Of a DNA stretch of 60,055 bases, positions 22,191 through 33,784 are shown piece after piece. The notes under the pieces were generated by a model. It searched no databases, was not told the DNA's origin, and was given only the letters and a program-made list of their open reading frames with translations. The first letter of the stretch is position 1, and every line of letters begins with the position of its first letter. The position numbers were made by a program, and so were the translations under genes. The DNA is from Zygnema cylindricum (Eukaryota; Streptophyta; Zygnematophyceae; Zygnematales; Zygnemataceae): assembly GCA_037447655.1 (NCBI GenBank), contig JBBHKE010001697.1, positions 188,001-248,055 on the forward strand, in the 5' to 3' direction.

Positions 22191-22995
22191 CTTGTGGATG
22201 TCGATACAAACAGCAAATGCCATTTTTTTTATCATTACACTATTTTATTCTCTAGAAAGGACCGACAAAATCGGCTATGATAAGGCTGTAATTACATGTA
22301 TTAAGATGAAACGTTGATGATCCTAAGATACTATTCAAAAAAAATCAAATCATCAACTTCCAAAAGCCCGGTTAGTCGAACATATTTCCGAGGCGGTCCA
22401 CAACAAGCTTCTTGCATTTTTCCTCACAAAGTTTTACAAATCAGATCTGGGCGACAGAAAACTGACGTGCACCGTTTTGTTGTTTTTTTAACAACAACAG
22501 TGCACGAATGCCCTCACGTTCAAACTAAACTCATGTTAACAACTATTAATCAACATTAATTAACATTAATCAACATTGCTCAACATTCATAGACGGTATA
22601 ACACACTTCCCAACACTTCCCATCGAGCATCTTAGAGAGACCAAAAATAGAGAGATTCCCGATCTATCTGCTAAACATCCGAGCCTCTCAGACACCAATC
22701 TTCATATTTCTCATGAGGAATTTATTTTGCACTGTTTACCTTTTGTTTGTTTGTTTGTTTTACTGTGATATCTTTAAGTTTCCTTTCGTCTTTTCTTTGT
22801 TTTGTTTCCATGTCCGGAGATGGTTTACCATCATATTAACACAGTTATACAAATAGGAGTAAACAGTTTTAAGAAAATCGTAAGGCACTAAATATTGAAA
22901 ACATGCCGAGTGCTAAAAAATGTTATAAACACACCGGTTGGTAAAAAATGTTATCAAGTTCGTCAACCCACATGATTTGCCAGAATTCAAAAACT

Positions 22996-23113
22996 TAAGC
23001 ATTGTAAACAGCAATATAACTGCCACTTTCGGGCAGTTTCAATAAATTTTGTAATTCATAACTACCCATTTTGCTACCAACTTGGTCCTTTGCAAATCCT
23101 AAACGACCATTCG
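22996..23113 (-). CDS. Possible terminal exon, unknown protein
   Basis: After an acceptor-like TTCCACAAG the frame reads SNGRLGFAKDQVGSKMGSYE, then LLKLPESGSYIAVYNA and a stop. It is protein-like but unrecognised, and no joined exons are confirmed. Confidence 0.3.
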
Positions 23114-23431
23114 AACTTGTGGAAAAAGAGATTTTATAAGTCAAAGTTCTCCTTCTCCCTCTCAAACTAAAACGAATCAACTTCACAACATAAAAGCAAT
23201 GACAGCTAAACATCAAATACATATAACATAGATCGCATGTATTTGACATAAGTCGACATCAGATGAATTGCTCATCTAGCCTAATCCGAAAACCTGGTGA
23301 AACTGGAAAAAAACTGGCAAAAACTGGTAAAAACTGTTAAAATCTGGTAAAAAAAAGTAAAGAACCAAAACAAACACACCACTCTATTTGTAACACCAAA
23401 GAGATCGACCACAGAAAGCGACTCGTGAGGG

Positions 23432-23635
23432 TTAAGAATGCAACAAACTGAGCTCGATTGTTTTGCTGTCACTTTCCAATTCGTCGTCAAAATGGACCTC
23501 TTCAGCCAATGAATCCAACAGTCCTTCGGATTCCGAACTATCGTCTTCAAAAAACTCTTTGTCCATAACCATATTACTGTGATGAAAATGGGGCATTTTC
23601 CACATGGTGTACAAGAGTAGAATCACCATCGAAAT
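23432..23635 (-). CDS. Possible terminal exon, acidic membrane-type protein
   Basis: After TTTTCGCAG the frame reads ISMVILLLYTMWKMPHFHHS, then EFFEDDSSESEGLLDSLAEE and ends ELSLLHS with TAA. A hydrophobic start is followed by an acidic tail. A second exon-like copy (ISMVVLLLHTMSKMSHFHDN) lies upstream near 23,805-23,740, also after TTTTCGCAG. Family unknown. Confidence 0.4.
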   Translation of the reverse strand: MSMVILLLYTMWKMPHFHHSNMVMDKEFFEDDSSESEGLLDSLAEEVHFDDELESDSKTIELSLLHS

Positions 23636-23739
23636 CTGCGAAAACATACGAAAAAAACAACATTGTCATTACTCGGGGTTCTTATACAAGACCTCTAATC
23701 TGTTAGTAAAAAACTAAAAAGTTCCAGTTTTGCAGTCCC

Positions 23740-23810
23740 ATATTATTGTCATGAAAATGTGACATTTTTGACATTGTATGCAAGAGTAAAACCACCATAG
23801 AAATCTGCGA
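23740..23810 (-). pseudogene. Duplicated exon copy
   Basis: This resembles the 5' part of the exon at 23,635, including its acceptor. It is either a tandem exon duplication or a mutually exclusive exon. Confidence 0.4.
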
Positions 23811-25009
23811 AAACGAGACAACACTATCATTTTGCTGAGTTTTTGTTATGTTTTATTTTTGTCTGTTTCCATACAATACCTTTGATTGGTCATTAATTAA
23901 GAGATTTAAAAGTCCCACTTTAACAGTCCCATATCCTGGCTTTCCTGGAGTAAGGTCGTCGTAAACAAATAACACAGCAAAGTAAAATTTCCAAAGGATT
24001 ACACAATTTACAATTTGAAGTTTACAACTTACAAATTACAGTGTACAATTACTAGCGATGTACATCAAGGACCAAATTACGATATTCGATACAGGAGAAA
24101 AAATAGGCTGTGATATAGACACTGACCCTCAAAAAAAAAAAAATGTACTAAAAATGTGGTGTATTGTACAAAAACCAGTCTTGCACCAATCACAGAAAAA
24201 AAATGCCGGTGAAATTTATCTATTGGTTCTCAAATTTTGCAACCGCCCTTAACCCAAAAACGGTTCCTTCCCATTGGCTGAACCTTCAGGCAATGATGCA
24301 TGAGAAGGGAAGGGAAGAGAGAAGGGAATCAAGAAGTCAGTTCCTTTCAGTCAGATGAGGGTTCATCCAACGGCGTACATCTGGCAGATAGGAAAGTCCA
24401 AAAGTTGATTCCTTTCCTTTGAATGAAGGCTCATCCAATGGAGACGCCCAAAATTTCAAAACATAAATGAGTCAAGAAGCTCTTGCCCTTAACCCTAAAA
24501 GGCTGACTGTCCCAAATACCGGATACTGGTCTGTACTAGGAATTTAGAGTTAAAAACCATAGAATCAGTTTTACATCATTTTCTGATTGCGGTGCTTTAT
24601 AAATTCTACTGTAAAATCTTAAATATGTAATCCATAATACTTCAGCAAACTTTATTATGTACTATGTACCGGTTTAAGATTGTACAATAGAACTTATAGA
24701 GTACCTCAAATCAGAAAAATGATGTAAAACTAATAGTACAGTATTTAACTCTAGAATCGAAAAAGGAGAAACAGGATAATCTGCTAAAATTTTGGCGCTA
24801 AGCTACTGACCTGTAGCGTATCGAACAATATTGAGAAAATACGATACACTACACATCACTAAATTACCAATATAATTCTAATAATCAATACTGTTACAAT
24901 TACCAATACAGTACCAATTTAAATACCAACGAAAACAAGTACAATTATGAATACGATTACAATCACAATCACAATCACAAGGACACTAACAAGCATAATT
25001 GAAATTATT

Positions 25010-25140
25010 TTTCATCTTTCAATTGCATAACAAAGGTCATAGAAAAGAGTCTTCTTACTGTCCCTAGCCATCGGAAAATGATTTCGCTGCGATAGACCAG
25101 CCCTACATTCAAAATTACCATAAATGACATCATAACCTGC
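25010..25140 (-). CDS. Possible membrane-protein exon
   Basis: After a TTGCAG acceptor the frame reads VMMSFMVILNVGLVYRSEII, then FRWLGTVRRLFSMTFVMQLK and a stop: one hydrophobic stretch followed by a basic stretch. Possibly part of the same minus-strand spacer gene. Unrecognised. Confidence 0.3.
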
Positions 25141-25465
25141 AACCATAAAATCCAATAATCTCATTGTTATAACGTTTAAACAGATCAGAAAAATAATCAC
25201 ATTAACTACAACCTGAAAACGTGATGCATGTAGCTTTTCACGAGGGAGGGAGGGAAGGAGGACGGGAGAGAGAGAGGGAGGGGGAGAGAATGCAACAAAC
25301 TGAGCTCGATTGTTTTTGCTATAGTATATTAGGATCATCAACGTTTCATCTTAATACATGTTATTACAGCCTTATCACAGCCGATTTAGTCTGTCCTTTC
25401 TAGAGAATAAAATAGTGTAATGAAAAAAATAATGACATTTGTTGTTTGTATCGACATCCACAAGA

Positions 25466-25656
25466 AAACAAAAAGAAAAAAACACACAAAATTATTTTTG
25501 CTCATTGAGCTTGTTGAAAACGTTCCAATTTGGGCGATAGTTGAAGGCCAATATCTAAATACAGGAGAATCAATCATGATGGGTGAAAACAAAACATATA
25601 TGGGAGATTTCATTATCAAGGACGCGACAGTTAAACCATCAAAGTACAAAACATGA
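25466..25656 (+). CDS. Possible exon, arm-conserved (right)
   Basis: The frame reads KLFLLIELVENVPIWAIVEG, then GESIMMGENKTYMGDFIIKD and a stop. It points outward, as the protease gene does. Conserved with the left arm, no family recognised. Confidence 0.35.
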
Positions 25657-26299
25657 TTGAAATGGAAAATAGAAGGACATCGGAATATGTTTCAATATCG
25701 TACGACGTCGAAAGGCTAAAAGTTTGAAATTCTAAAAGTTAAACACCCCAACGAAAACGTCAATTGTTTTTCGTTAGGTTTTCATAAAAGTCAACATATA
25801 CGCGAACGTAAAATATTGTAATGTGCTCCAATGGAAACTTCTAATGTTGCTTATCGTACTAAAAGTCAATTACATGATCCGAAGTGATATTCTTACAATA
25901 ATTGAATCTCAATAAGGGTCGGTATCCACGATTTTTAGGTGCTTGATATTGCTAGTTTTAGATATTCAGTTTTAGTCATAATAAAATGGCTAACACTTTT
26001 TCCTTTTTTTTTGCAGCTTACATGCCGAATGAGTCTTTAACGTTTAACTTTGTCTTTAAAACTTTTTTTGGGATATTTTAGGGCATTTTAGGGTCTAATT
26101 GGGGATTTTGAGGTATTTTAAGGTGGTATTTTAGGGTCTAATCTCTTTTTTACATCCTTCCTAACAACCTTAAATGATAAGGGGTTGCATGAACCTAACC
26201 TTGAATTAACAATTAAAAAGTCGTGTACTCCAAATATCGGCAGTTCTAGTCGAACTGGCAGTACGAGTAAAACCGGGACTCATGCCAGAGGTCGCAATT

Positions 26300-27115
26300 G
26301 GGTACTCGAATCCGTACCCGATCCCTACCGGGCCGGCCGAATCGGATCTGGAACGGATTCGGGTGCAAAACTTTTGGGGCCCAGCCGGATACGGCCGGGT
26401 GATACAGAAAAAAGAAAAAAACAAATTCGGGTACGGCCGGGTAAGCAAAATAACGAAAACAATTGAAGGTTTCGTAGGTACGTTCCACTATAGTACAGTA
26501 CTTGTAGTGTCCATACTATCCAATATTATTGTACTTCCCCCTCTTGGTATCGTGGAAGGTATAAGGGAGACGTACCACTAATTTTGTACTTATTCCGGTA
26601 CGGGCGGGTACATGAGTTTCGGTGAACTTTTTTTTTTCGCTAACGCATATTGGGTGCCAGGTAACAATTAAGGAGCGTGCAATAACCCGCCCGGATTTCG
26701 GGTGTTCAGATTTTGAAAAAAAAATGTCGGATTCGGGTATCTGAAATTTTGACTTTTGACACCCAAAATTCAGCTGGGTTATTGCACGCCCCTACATTGT
26801 TACCCTGTACCCGATGCGCGTTTACGAAAAAAAAAAACAGAAACTCGATTTCTAGTGACTACCGTACCCTAATAAATACAAAATTAGTGGTATGAAGTAC
26901 AATAATGTTGGATAGTATGAACACTACAGTAGGGGTACGTATCTACGAAACCTTCTACTTTTTTCGTTTTTTTCTTACCCGGCCCTACCCAATTTTTTTT
27001 TTTTTTGAATCACCCGGCCGAATCTGGCCGACCCCCAAAATTTGGGACCCGAATCCGTTCCGGATCCGACGCGGCCGGCCTGGTACAGATCGGGTACAGA
27101 TTCAGGTACTTGATT
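26300..27115. mobile_element. Foldback element (right), MITE-free
   Basis: Mirror of 20,147-21,333 with the same GC-rich CCGAATCCGTTCCGGATCCG blocks on both sides. It is shorter because the nested MITE and part of the inner palindrome are missing. The empty MITE site is near 26,925. Confidence 0.8.
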
Positions 27116-27149
27116 GTGATCTTTGGCCCAGAAGTATGCGCCATTGAGA

Positions 27150-28815
27150 ATTCACCGCGTGTAAGGCGTGGAGACAAAACATAGATGTCACGTTTACCAC
27201 AACATCAAATTCCGGGGGAAGTGGAAACCAATTAGCGATTTCGCAAACAAACAAAAAACGAGGAAAGCCCAAAAAAACAACGACTCACTGTCCTAGTAAT
27301 TTTTTCCATAGCCAGTAGGTACACCTGAGAATGTATACGCGGCAGTTTTTAATTTGTTGTCGGGAGTTCTGACGGGAAGACGCGTCGTTATTCTCCGTTA
27401 CCACTAAAATAAAACCATAGTTCAGAAGTAGGCGTTTCTAGGCCTTTTGTAGGCGCCTTTATCGTAAGTTGTGTTATGGCTTTTCATGTGATCTTCTTAA
27501 ATTGCTACTTTGATCAGAGACCGTCCGATCGTCCAAATCTGACGGTTTAATAAAAAAATACCTCAAAACTTACAGAAAAATATTTTTTTGTCCGAATATT
27601 TTTCAAAATTTAGACATGACGTTTAATTCTCTATCGATCGATGTGCAACTCAACCCTGTTACTATTTTTTTTCATTTTGCGACCAATACAATATGGGTCT
27701 TAAGGTCATATTGTAGTTTCACGGTAATGCAACTTGTACGGTATTAATTTCGTTTTTTTGGTACGGCTGCAGATTTTCTCGTTTTTTTCTAAGTTACAGA
27801 GGAAAACGACAGAAAATAACTGTAACTTTAGCACATGCGAAGGTACCCTCAGTCTTGGGATATGGTGGTTGTGTATTTTATCAATTTTGTTGTCCTATGG
27901 CTACGTGGAAACGACTTTTGTTTTGTCGGTGAAAAAGCCTGTTGTCGGTGAGAAAACTCGTCAAAGAAGTGTGCACCTATTCTTTGTCTCGACGTTCACA
28001 ATAAGAGTCGAATGCGGAGTGGCAGTGTCCTGTAAATGAGACACTGTACGGCCACACATAAACGCCAATATGTCTGTGACATTATCAAAGAATGGCGACT
28101 GACGACATCATTATTCAGCAGTTATGGCCGTTAAATCTGCCGTTCCTGTTATTGCGTAAAGTCGAACCCTACTTGTTAAAAGCCGGCACTAATTTGTCTT
28201 TTTCGTAAATAGATCACTCTAAGTGTTTGACACGTGTAGATTTTTAGAGAATGCTACAGTCGTGCATTATCAATTGTCTTACCGACGTTTACAAATTGTC
28301 AACTGTAGTCAAGCCACTAGCCCGTATTCCAGGTTAAAAAACAGGAAATAAATTCTAAATAGTATCATGAATTTATATGGAGTAGACGCATCCACGTGGA
28401 TAAATTTTGCTTGACTTATTGTACTATACCGAGATACTTACCAACACTATTTAAAACTTTGCAGCAGTTCATTGCACACGTGAATCCGCGCTGTACTACA
28501 AGAGTTTCTGGGACAAAATCCGTATCCTTGTAGTACATACTAGACCACCCTCTCATGTTTGCAAATTAGGACGTTTTTTCCCGCCGTCTTGTTGAAACGC
28601 ATTAAAAAAGACAAGGTTAACTGGTTAAGATCCTCCAATAATGCCACGTCACCATACCGCCGGTTCAGCGGCCACCGTACAGTGAGCCAATACTCCGCCG
28701 ACAGGTGGACCACGTTAACAAGTGGAAGCGAAAGAGTAAAAAAATTACAAATGAAGTCTTCTGTTAAGGACATGGAAGTGTTTTGACCATTGCAAGCGAG
28801 TAAGACAAAGCAGCC
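27150..28815. other. 5' flank of right protease copy
   Basis: Intergenic DNA shared with the left arm except at 27,718-27,862, which resembles a stretch near 53,735 (GGAAAACGACAGAAAA, then GCACATG) and so looks like repeat DNA. No gene supported. Confidence 0.5.
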
Positions 28816-28933
28816 ATGGCTGTTGCTCTCCTTCTCTTGCTGACTTCCTTCTTGGTCAACGCCCAGGAAGCTGATTTTAGCTCACACGTGGAAGTTAACT
28901 CGGAATTCAACTCAAAAGTCAATATTTATTCTG
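28816..28933 (+). pseudogene. Right exon 1: signal peptide
   Basis: Starts MAVALLLLLTSFLVNAQ, then EADFSSHVEVNSEFNSKVN. The ATG sits in GCCATGG. Donor GTATGG after 28,933. Confidence 0.88.
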
Positions 28934-29343
28934 GTATGGTTTGAAAGTATGGAACATAAACTATTTGTAGTATTTATGTGAAGTATGAAATAGAATGAAA
29001 AATTTCAATGTAGAAAATGTTAAAAAAATATGATATGTTGACAAAACATTTTAATTTTGCATTGATTAAATTGTTTTTGCCTTTATCTCTGGTTCTGGAC
29101 CTAACCCTTTATCCTAATTTTGAGCTTCCATAGTAAAATTTGCATATTTTGGGATCCAGCGAAATTTTGACTTTCAAAAATTGTCATTTTCATGCCTATT
29201 TCCGAAAAATATCTATTATTATCCTCGTCAAAACTGGTATTTTTTAACACCATAAAAGCTTGATTACAGTCTATTGTTTTAAATATATGGATGACATATT
29301 TCTATCTGTTCGTTATATCGACGGATATGGAAATTCTTTTCAG

Positions 29344-29424
29344 ATGAATTAACGCAAACAATCGACAATGGATTTACTGAAACGGGACGCATGGAACGCC
29401 GAATTCTCAGAAGAACACAATCCG
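29344..29424 (+). pseudogene. Right exon 2: linker
   Basis: An exon of 81 nt between TTTTCAG and GTCAGT, with the same linker sequence as the left arm. Confidence 0.78.
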
Positions 29425-29791
29425 GTCAGTTATTTCAGAAGTTAAAAAAAAAAAGTTAATCGCCGGATATTGAAGCTTCTTAAGATGATTTCTTTAACAT
29501 CTCAATCGTGCATGTGCGTTTATGTTGTCGATCGAAATCTTTTCATCTGTCATTTTGTTTTTATATATGTACTCTAGTTTCCCAAACTTTGTTCTGAAGA
29601 AATTTCAATTATCAAAGGACCCGAATTTGCTTTGAAAGAAAAGAAAATAAAAAAACAAAAACGACGTAAAATTGCAGTTTTGCTCATAGCGGAATCCTCT
29701 CATAGACCAAAAGTTAACAGCCAGAACTCAAAAGGTAGAACATAATAAGCGGATATGATTGTTGTTTTTCATTTTTTTCTATTTTTTGCAG

Positions 29792-29939
29792 TCCAATGTG
29801 GAAACATTTCTTCTTCCTTTTTTCGAAGAACTCTTTATGTCCAATGTCCACCTGGACTTTGTTGCTCGGAAAATGGATTTTGCGGCTCCGGAAACAGCTG
29901 TGGGAAGGGATGTCAATCTAAATCTGGCCTTTGCTGTGA
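29792..29939 (+). pseudogene. Right exon 3: hevein-like chitin-binding domain, intact
   Basis: The frame reads VQCGNISS, then VQCPPGLCCSENGFCGSGNS and CGKGCQSKSGLCC. The CPPGLCCS..GFCG...CG.GCQ pattern is the hevein (CBM18) signature, with the aromatic Phe in the sugar-binding position. The donor could be GTGAGT at 29,936 or GTAAAT at 29,940; the second keeps the frame of exon 4. Confidence 0.88.
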
Positions 29940-30369
29940 GTAAATAGTGCAAAAAAATGTTCATTTGCAATTTATTTTCATTAATATTTTGTGATGCAAG
30001 TTTGAAATACGCTTGAAATGTGTGTTTACGATGTTCTCAACGTAACGATGTACATCCATGTCGACGTGAAATACTATGATATCATTTTACTGTTTTTATA
30101 AAATTGTATTGTCAAGAAAAGCTGAACTAATTTTACGGGACGGAAAGAGAAAGTAAAAAGGTTTTCCACAAATAAACAAGTTGATCTGGACTTCTGAGAA
30201 AGTGGCCAGCATCACAATCTATTCTCCCAGCAAACCCAGAATTTGTTTAAGTGAAATACGTTGAGGAAAGTTTCTTTTTTTTCACTTTCAACTTCTGCAC
30301 ACATGCAATCAGTCATCAAAATAGTAAAGACGCTTTTCCTCCTGCTCTTCAACATTCTCAAAGCAATTT

Positions 30370-30660
30370 AATGTTAAAGGCGATCCTGATGTCAATGTCA
30401 GTATGAATGTCGATGTCGATTTTGATGTCAATTTTGTTTGTTTCTTTCAAATTTCGATGTGAATATCCATGAAGATGCTAATTTGAAGTTCATTCCCATG
30501 TCAATGCGAATGTTGATATTAGATGCTGACGTGAATGCTGACATCAATGTCGATGACTGTCTGAATGCTGACTTGATGCTTATGTAATTGTTGATGTCTG
30601 TTGATTTTGGATATGGATAAGGATGTGGATGCTGACATTAATGCTGGTCTATGGCAATTT
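30370..30660. repeat. Degenerate GATGTC/AATGTC array
   Basis: Counterpart of 16,600-16,870, in gene-sense orientation. Confidence 0.6.
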
Positions 30661-30838
30661 CGCATGTGAATTTCACTGTGATTATGTATATAGATGAGAC
30701 CACGTCAGCCACACCAGTGGTTTGCAATTTGAAAGTAAATGCGACTTTCTTTCGATCTAAACAGTCCAATTTTTAAAGGCATCACGGACCATGGCTGATA
30801 GTAGCAATGGTCGCTTTTCTTTTCTTATTTTTTTGCAG

Positions 30839-30894
30839 TGACAAGATGGTTGTCTCCCAAAGAATCGGCATCTATGGTCGTTCCCTCCATCTTT
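30839..30894 (+). pseudogene. Right exon 4 remnant at deletion junction
   Basis: Begins DKMVVSQRIGIYGRSLH as in the left arm. It is then joined to TTTTAGTTTCGGTGTC, which in the left arm lies about 1 kb further on (near 15,355). Exons 5 and 6 and the donor of exon 4 are gone. Confidence 0.85.
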
Positions 30895-31084
30895 TAGTTT
30901 CGGTGTCACTCCCAATTTCTATGTCATTATTTTTTAATTGGAAACATTGATGTCGAAATTATAATCGGTTAGTTGATGTATAATTCAGTGTTGATTTCTT
31001 TTGAAGATGCCGATATCGCTAATTTTGAAAACAACCAATTTCGTTGTTTTAGCTGATGTCCATTCAATTTCCAGATGGTTAATG

Positions 31085-31140
31085 TCGATGTCAATGTCAA
31101 GTAAAATATGAATTTCTATGTCAATGTCAATGTTATGACA
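31085..31140. repeat. Short TGTCAA array
   Basis: Borders the bacterial fragment, as in the left arm. Confidence 0.75.
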
Positions 31141-31145
31141 TTGAG

Positions 31146-31650
31146 GCTCATCTAATTATTGGTGGCAATGCGCCAGATACCCCTCCTATTACCACATTAG
31201 TTTTTCTAAGAATAAAAGGTTTTCTTAGCCAAATTGTATCGATATAAACATAATATAGTATGGTAACAGCAAATGAGACGGCTGAGATGATATTTACTGA
31301 CACTGCCATCATAAATACTGCTATAGTTCCCAAACTTTTGCGCAAAGCAAGGGCTCAATCAGGCTTTATTGCATCAGTGACTACAGTTCTTTTTTGGGTG
31401 CGTATCATAATGACATCAATATAATTGCTGCCGCTGAGCCAGCGAGATAGTTATATATAAAATAGTTACAAAATGCAATGAGAGAGTGGATATTGAGTGG
31501 GATATAGAAGCATAACTAAGAAAGAGGTAAAAACTACCAGTGACATAACGCGGCGTTTCATTAACATAAGATAATCTTTTACTGAACCGCCGATATTATC
31601 CTCATATGATAGCAGAGGTGAATTGATATCGGCCGTTGCGTTTCACTGAA
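31146..31650 (-). pseudogene. ctaB: Bacterial ctaB fragment (right arm)
   Basis: Same fragment as 14,595-15,097, inverted. It carries the motif VVIGGVSGALPPIIR and a further deletion of about 17 nt removing the start of the R-D-x-D motif region. Confidence 0.85.
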
Positions 31651-31654
31651 TAAT

Positions 31655-31785
31655 TGGCTGTTTTTTAATACTAGTGTAAAGTGGCGGGAAAGGCAATATC
31701 CAACCTAAGGTGTCAGCTCCGCCCCAAGGATTATCTTCACATTTGTTGCCGAATTTTAGAGTATGTCAATGTCAATGTCAATATG
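31655..31785 (-). pseudogene. ctaD: Bacterial ctaD C-terminal fragment (right arm)
   Basis: Same COX1 C-terminal frame as at 14,464-14,588, immediately upstream of ctaB in the same orientation. Confidence 0.78.
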
Positions 31786-31990
31786 TCAATTAAAAATGCC
31801 AATTTTAATGTCAATTCTAATGTCAATTTCAATGTCAGTATAAATGTCAAAGTGAATATCAATGTCAATGTCAGTTACAATATCAATGGCAATGTCAATG
31901 CCAATATTGATGTCAATGTCAATGATCTCATCAATGTCAATGGAAATGTGATCTCCATATTAAATTCGATGTCAATTTCAAAATTGAGGT
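31755..31990. repeat. TGTCAA hexamer array
   Basis: Counterpart of 14,225-14,470; almost unchanged between the arms. Confidence 0.9.
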
Positions 31991-32100
31991 TTTGTTAATG
32001 TTGAAACCTTGTGGCTTTTATGTTGAACAGCTGCCAGAGGGCTAACCTTTTTGGATAGCCCTCTCTCTGACAAAAACTCAAAATTGAATCAATTTTCAAG

Positions 32101-32183
32101 GCATGCAAGTTGGATTATCGATCTCCCCGATTCAGATGATTGGCGACCCTTTTTGGTTCAGCCAAAAAACCAATTTGCTTGCG
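32101..32183 (+). pseudogene. Right exon 6b: papain N-terminal strand
   Basis: The frame reads HASWIIDLPDSDDWRPF, then QPKNQFACG, phase 1 at the end, joining to GSCSVF in exon 7 to give the papain Q..CGSC motif. Confidence 0.82.
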
Positions 32184-32795
32184 GTAATTCTCCACCATTA
32201 AGATATTTTCAAGCGATTTTGTTTGGGTAACTATCGTTTGATTTTTTTTGGAATGTTTGTTGGGACCTCTTTTTTTTTTTTGCGAAATTATCTATCACAA
32301 ACTCGACACTAGACGCAAATGAAGTAACCAAAACCTTAGAAGTCAATCCAAACCAGACATCCAAACCAAAAACTGAAAAGGCAAAAGGTTCACTTCAAAC
32401 CAGTTATTAAGAAACTCACATTGCTGACAAATCGATTCAAGCTACTGATACGCCGATACGCTGATTGGATACGCCGATACGCCGATTGGATACAACGATT
32501 TACATACAGTTGTTCTTTTTTTGGATGTTGGAAAAGGGTCCCATTATTCGATTTGGCCGCATTTCTTGTTCTGAAAATCTCCATGGATTTTCACTTATGC
32601 AGTTGTACTTATTTTGTGGAGATATAAGATCTTGACACTGTGCGATAATTTGATGATTGAACAGTGCATGAAAAGTTTCTCCAACTGAAACAGTATATAA
32701 TATCGAAGTAATTGAAGTACAAACCGTAAAATCCATATTATTCGCATTCATTCAATATACAATCATAAGTAGACCCTTTCCCTGTCCCATTTTAG

Positions 32796-32945
32796 CCTTC
32801 TCTTTTGACAAATCCTGATGTATCATGAAGAATAAATAAATTACTTGTTAGCTAATTATTCCGTTTCCGACCTTCTCTTTTGACAAATCCTGATGTATCA
32901 TGAAGAATAAATAAATTACTTGTTAGCTAATTATTCCGTTTCCGA
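32796..32945 (+). repeat. 75-bp tandem duplication
   Basis: Two apparently identical 75-bp copies (32,796-32,870 and 32,871-32,945) end 10 bp before the acceptor of exon 7. The left arm has one copy. Confidence 0.92.
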
Positions 32946-32955
32946 ATTTCGACAG

Positions 32956-33182
32956 GATCTTGTTCTGTTTTCGGAGTGGTCGCTACAATTGAAGCGATTT
33001 ATAATATTTTCAATCAGGTGAGTTCTCCTCTTTCTCTCTCCGAACAAGAAGCTCTCGACTGTGCAGGAGACTGCACGGGAACGTGGCCGACGACCATAGT
33101 AAATTGGGTGGCAAACAAACCCTCTCGGCTTTCGACTACTTTAACCTACGGAGAGTATTGGGGAGTTGAAGGCTCTTACAAG
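32956..33182 (+). pseudogene. Right exon 7: papain catalytic-Cys exon
   Basis: An exon of 227 nt with intact acceptor CGACAG. It reads GSCSVFGVVATIEAIYNIF, then SLSEQEALDCAGDCTGTW. Near the end, the Cys of SCK seen in the left arm is Tyr here. Confidence 0.9.
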
Positions 33183-33186
33183 GTAT

Positions 33187-33412
33187 TTGCTCTCTCTCTC
33201 TCTCTCTGTGCCTCAATCTCTTCGTCGCTCTATCTCTCCTCTCTGTCTCTCTCTCTTCCTTTTTCCCTTTCTCTCTCCCTCTCTCCCTATCTCTCTCCCT
33301 CTCTCCCTCTCTTTTCTCCTTTCTCTGTGTCTCTCTCTTCCCCCCCTCTCTTCCTCTCTCTCCCTCGCTCTTCCTCCCCTCTCTCTCTCTCTTTCTCTCT
33401 CTCTCACAGATC
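33187..33412. repeat. CT-rich microsatellite tract
   Basis: Nearly pure pyrimidine starting just after the exon 7 donor. Confidence 0.9.
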
Positions 33413-33646
33413 TGAAGTTATTTGCACAATGTTTGAATTTTTTTCCTTCTTTTTCTTTTTTGAAACCGTGACAATGTCAGACCTCTTTTTGGTTTGATGA
33501 CGAGTTACTGCATTTTTGATGAAACGTTTATAAATATTTATGCTGATTATGGTTTATGTTGTGCAAGTAAACCTGCATTTTTCTCAATTAGTAATTTCCT
33601 AATTTATTCTCTCTGTTTTTTTTACCTATATTGTACTTTATTTCCG

Positions 33647-33784
33647 GCTTTGGACGGTAAAGTACCGATTTTGGCTTACGAACAAGTTCTTCCATTCAAC
33701 ACTAAATTACTATTGGTTGCCGTAAGTCAACAGGTGGTTTTGACATACATGGTTTATACCGAAGAATTTGCTCTTTGGAACTCT
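33647..33784 (+). pseudogene. Right exon 8: papain middle segment, acceptor lost
   Basis: An open frame of 138 nt (ALDGKVPILAYEQV), but the preceding CAG of the left arm is CCG here, so the AG acceptor is missing. Confidence 0.85.

Larger units (their letters stand above)
1405..22335. repeat. Left arm of giant inverted repeat
   Basis: This segment matches, as reverse complement, 25,312-45,163. Paired positions sum to about 46,400 in the copia part, about 46,230-46,320 around the protease exons and about 47,650 near the inner end, so the arms are collinear with small indels. The outer limit is the last shared block (ATCCGAATTGCAGTTTTCGT near 1,410 against 45,150). The inner limit is CGTTGATGATCCTAA near 22,325 against 25,330. 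Identity is high but uneven, from indistinguishable over the 5' copia part to clearly diverged at the 3' end of the copia. Confidence 0.95.
22336..25311. other. Central spacer of the inverted repeat
   Basis: About 3 kb of single-copy DNA between the arms. It holds candidate minus-strand exons, a TTTG microsatellite (22,742-22,760), an ACAATC microsatellite (24,958-24,980) and a direct repeat of about 32 bp (23,437 and 25,287). The remainder is AT-rich with no gene I can support. Confidence 0.6.
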
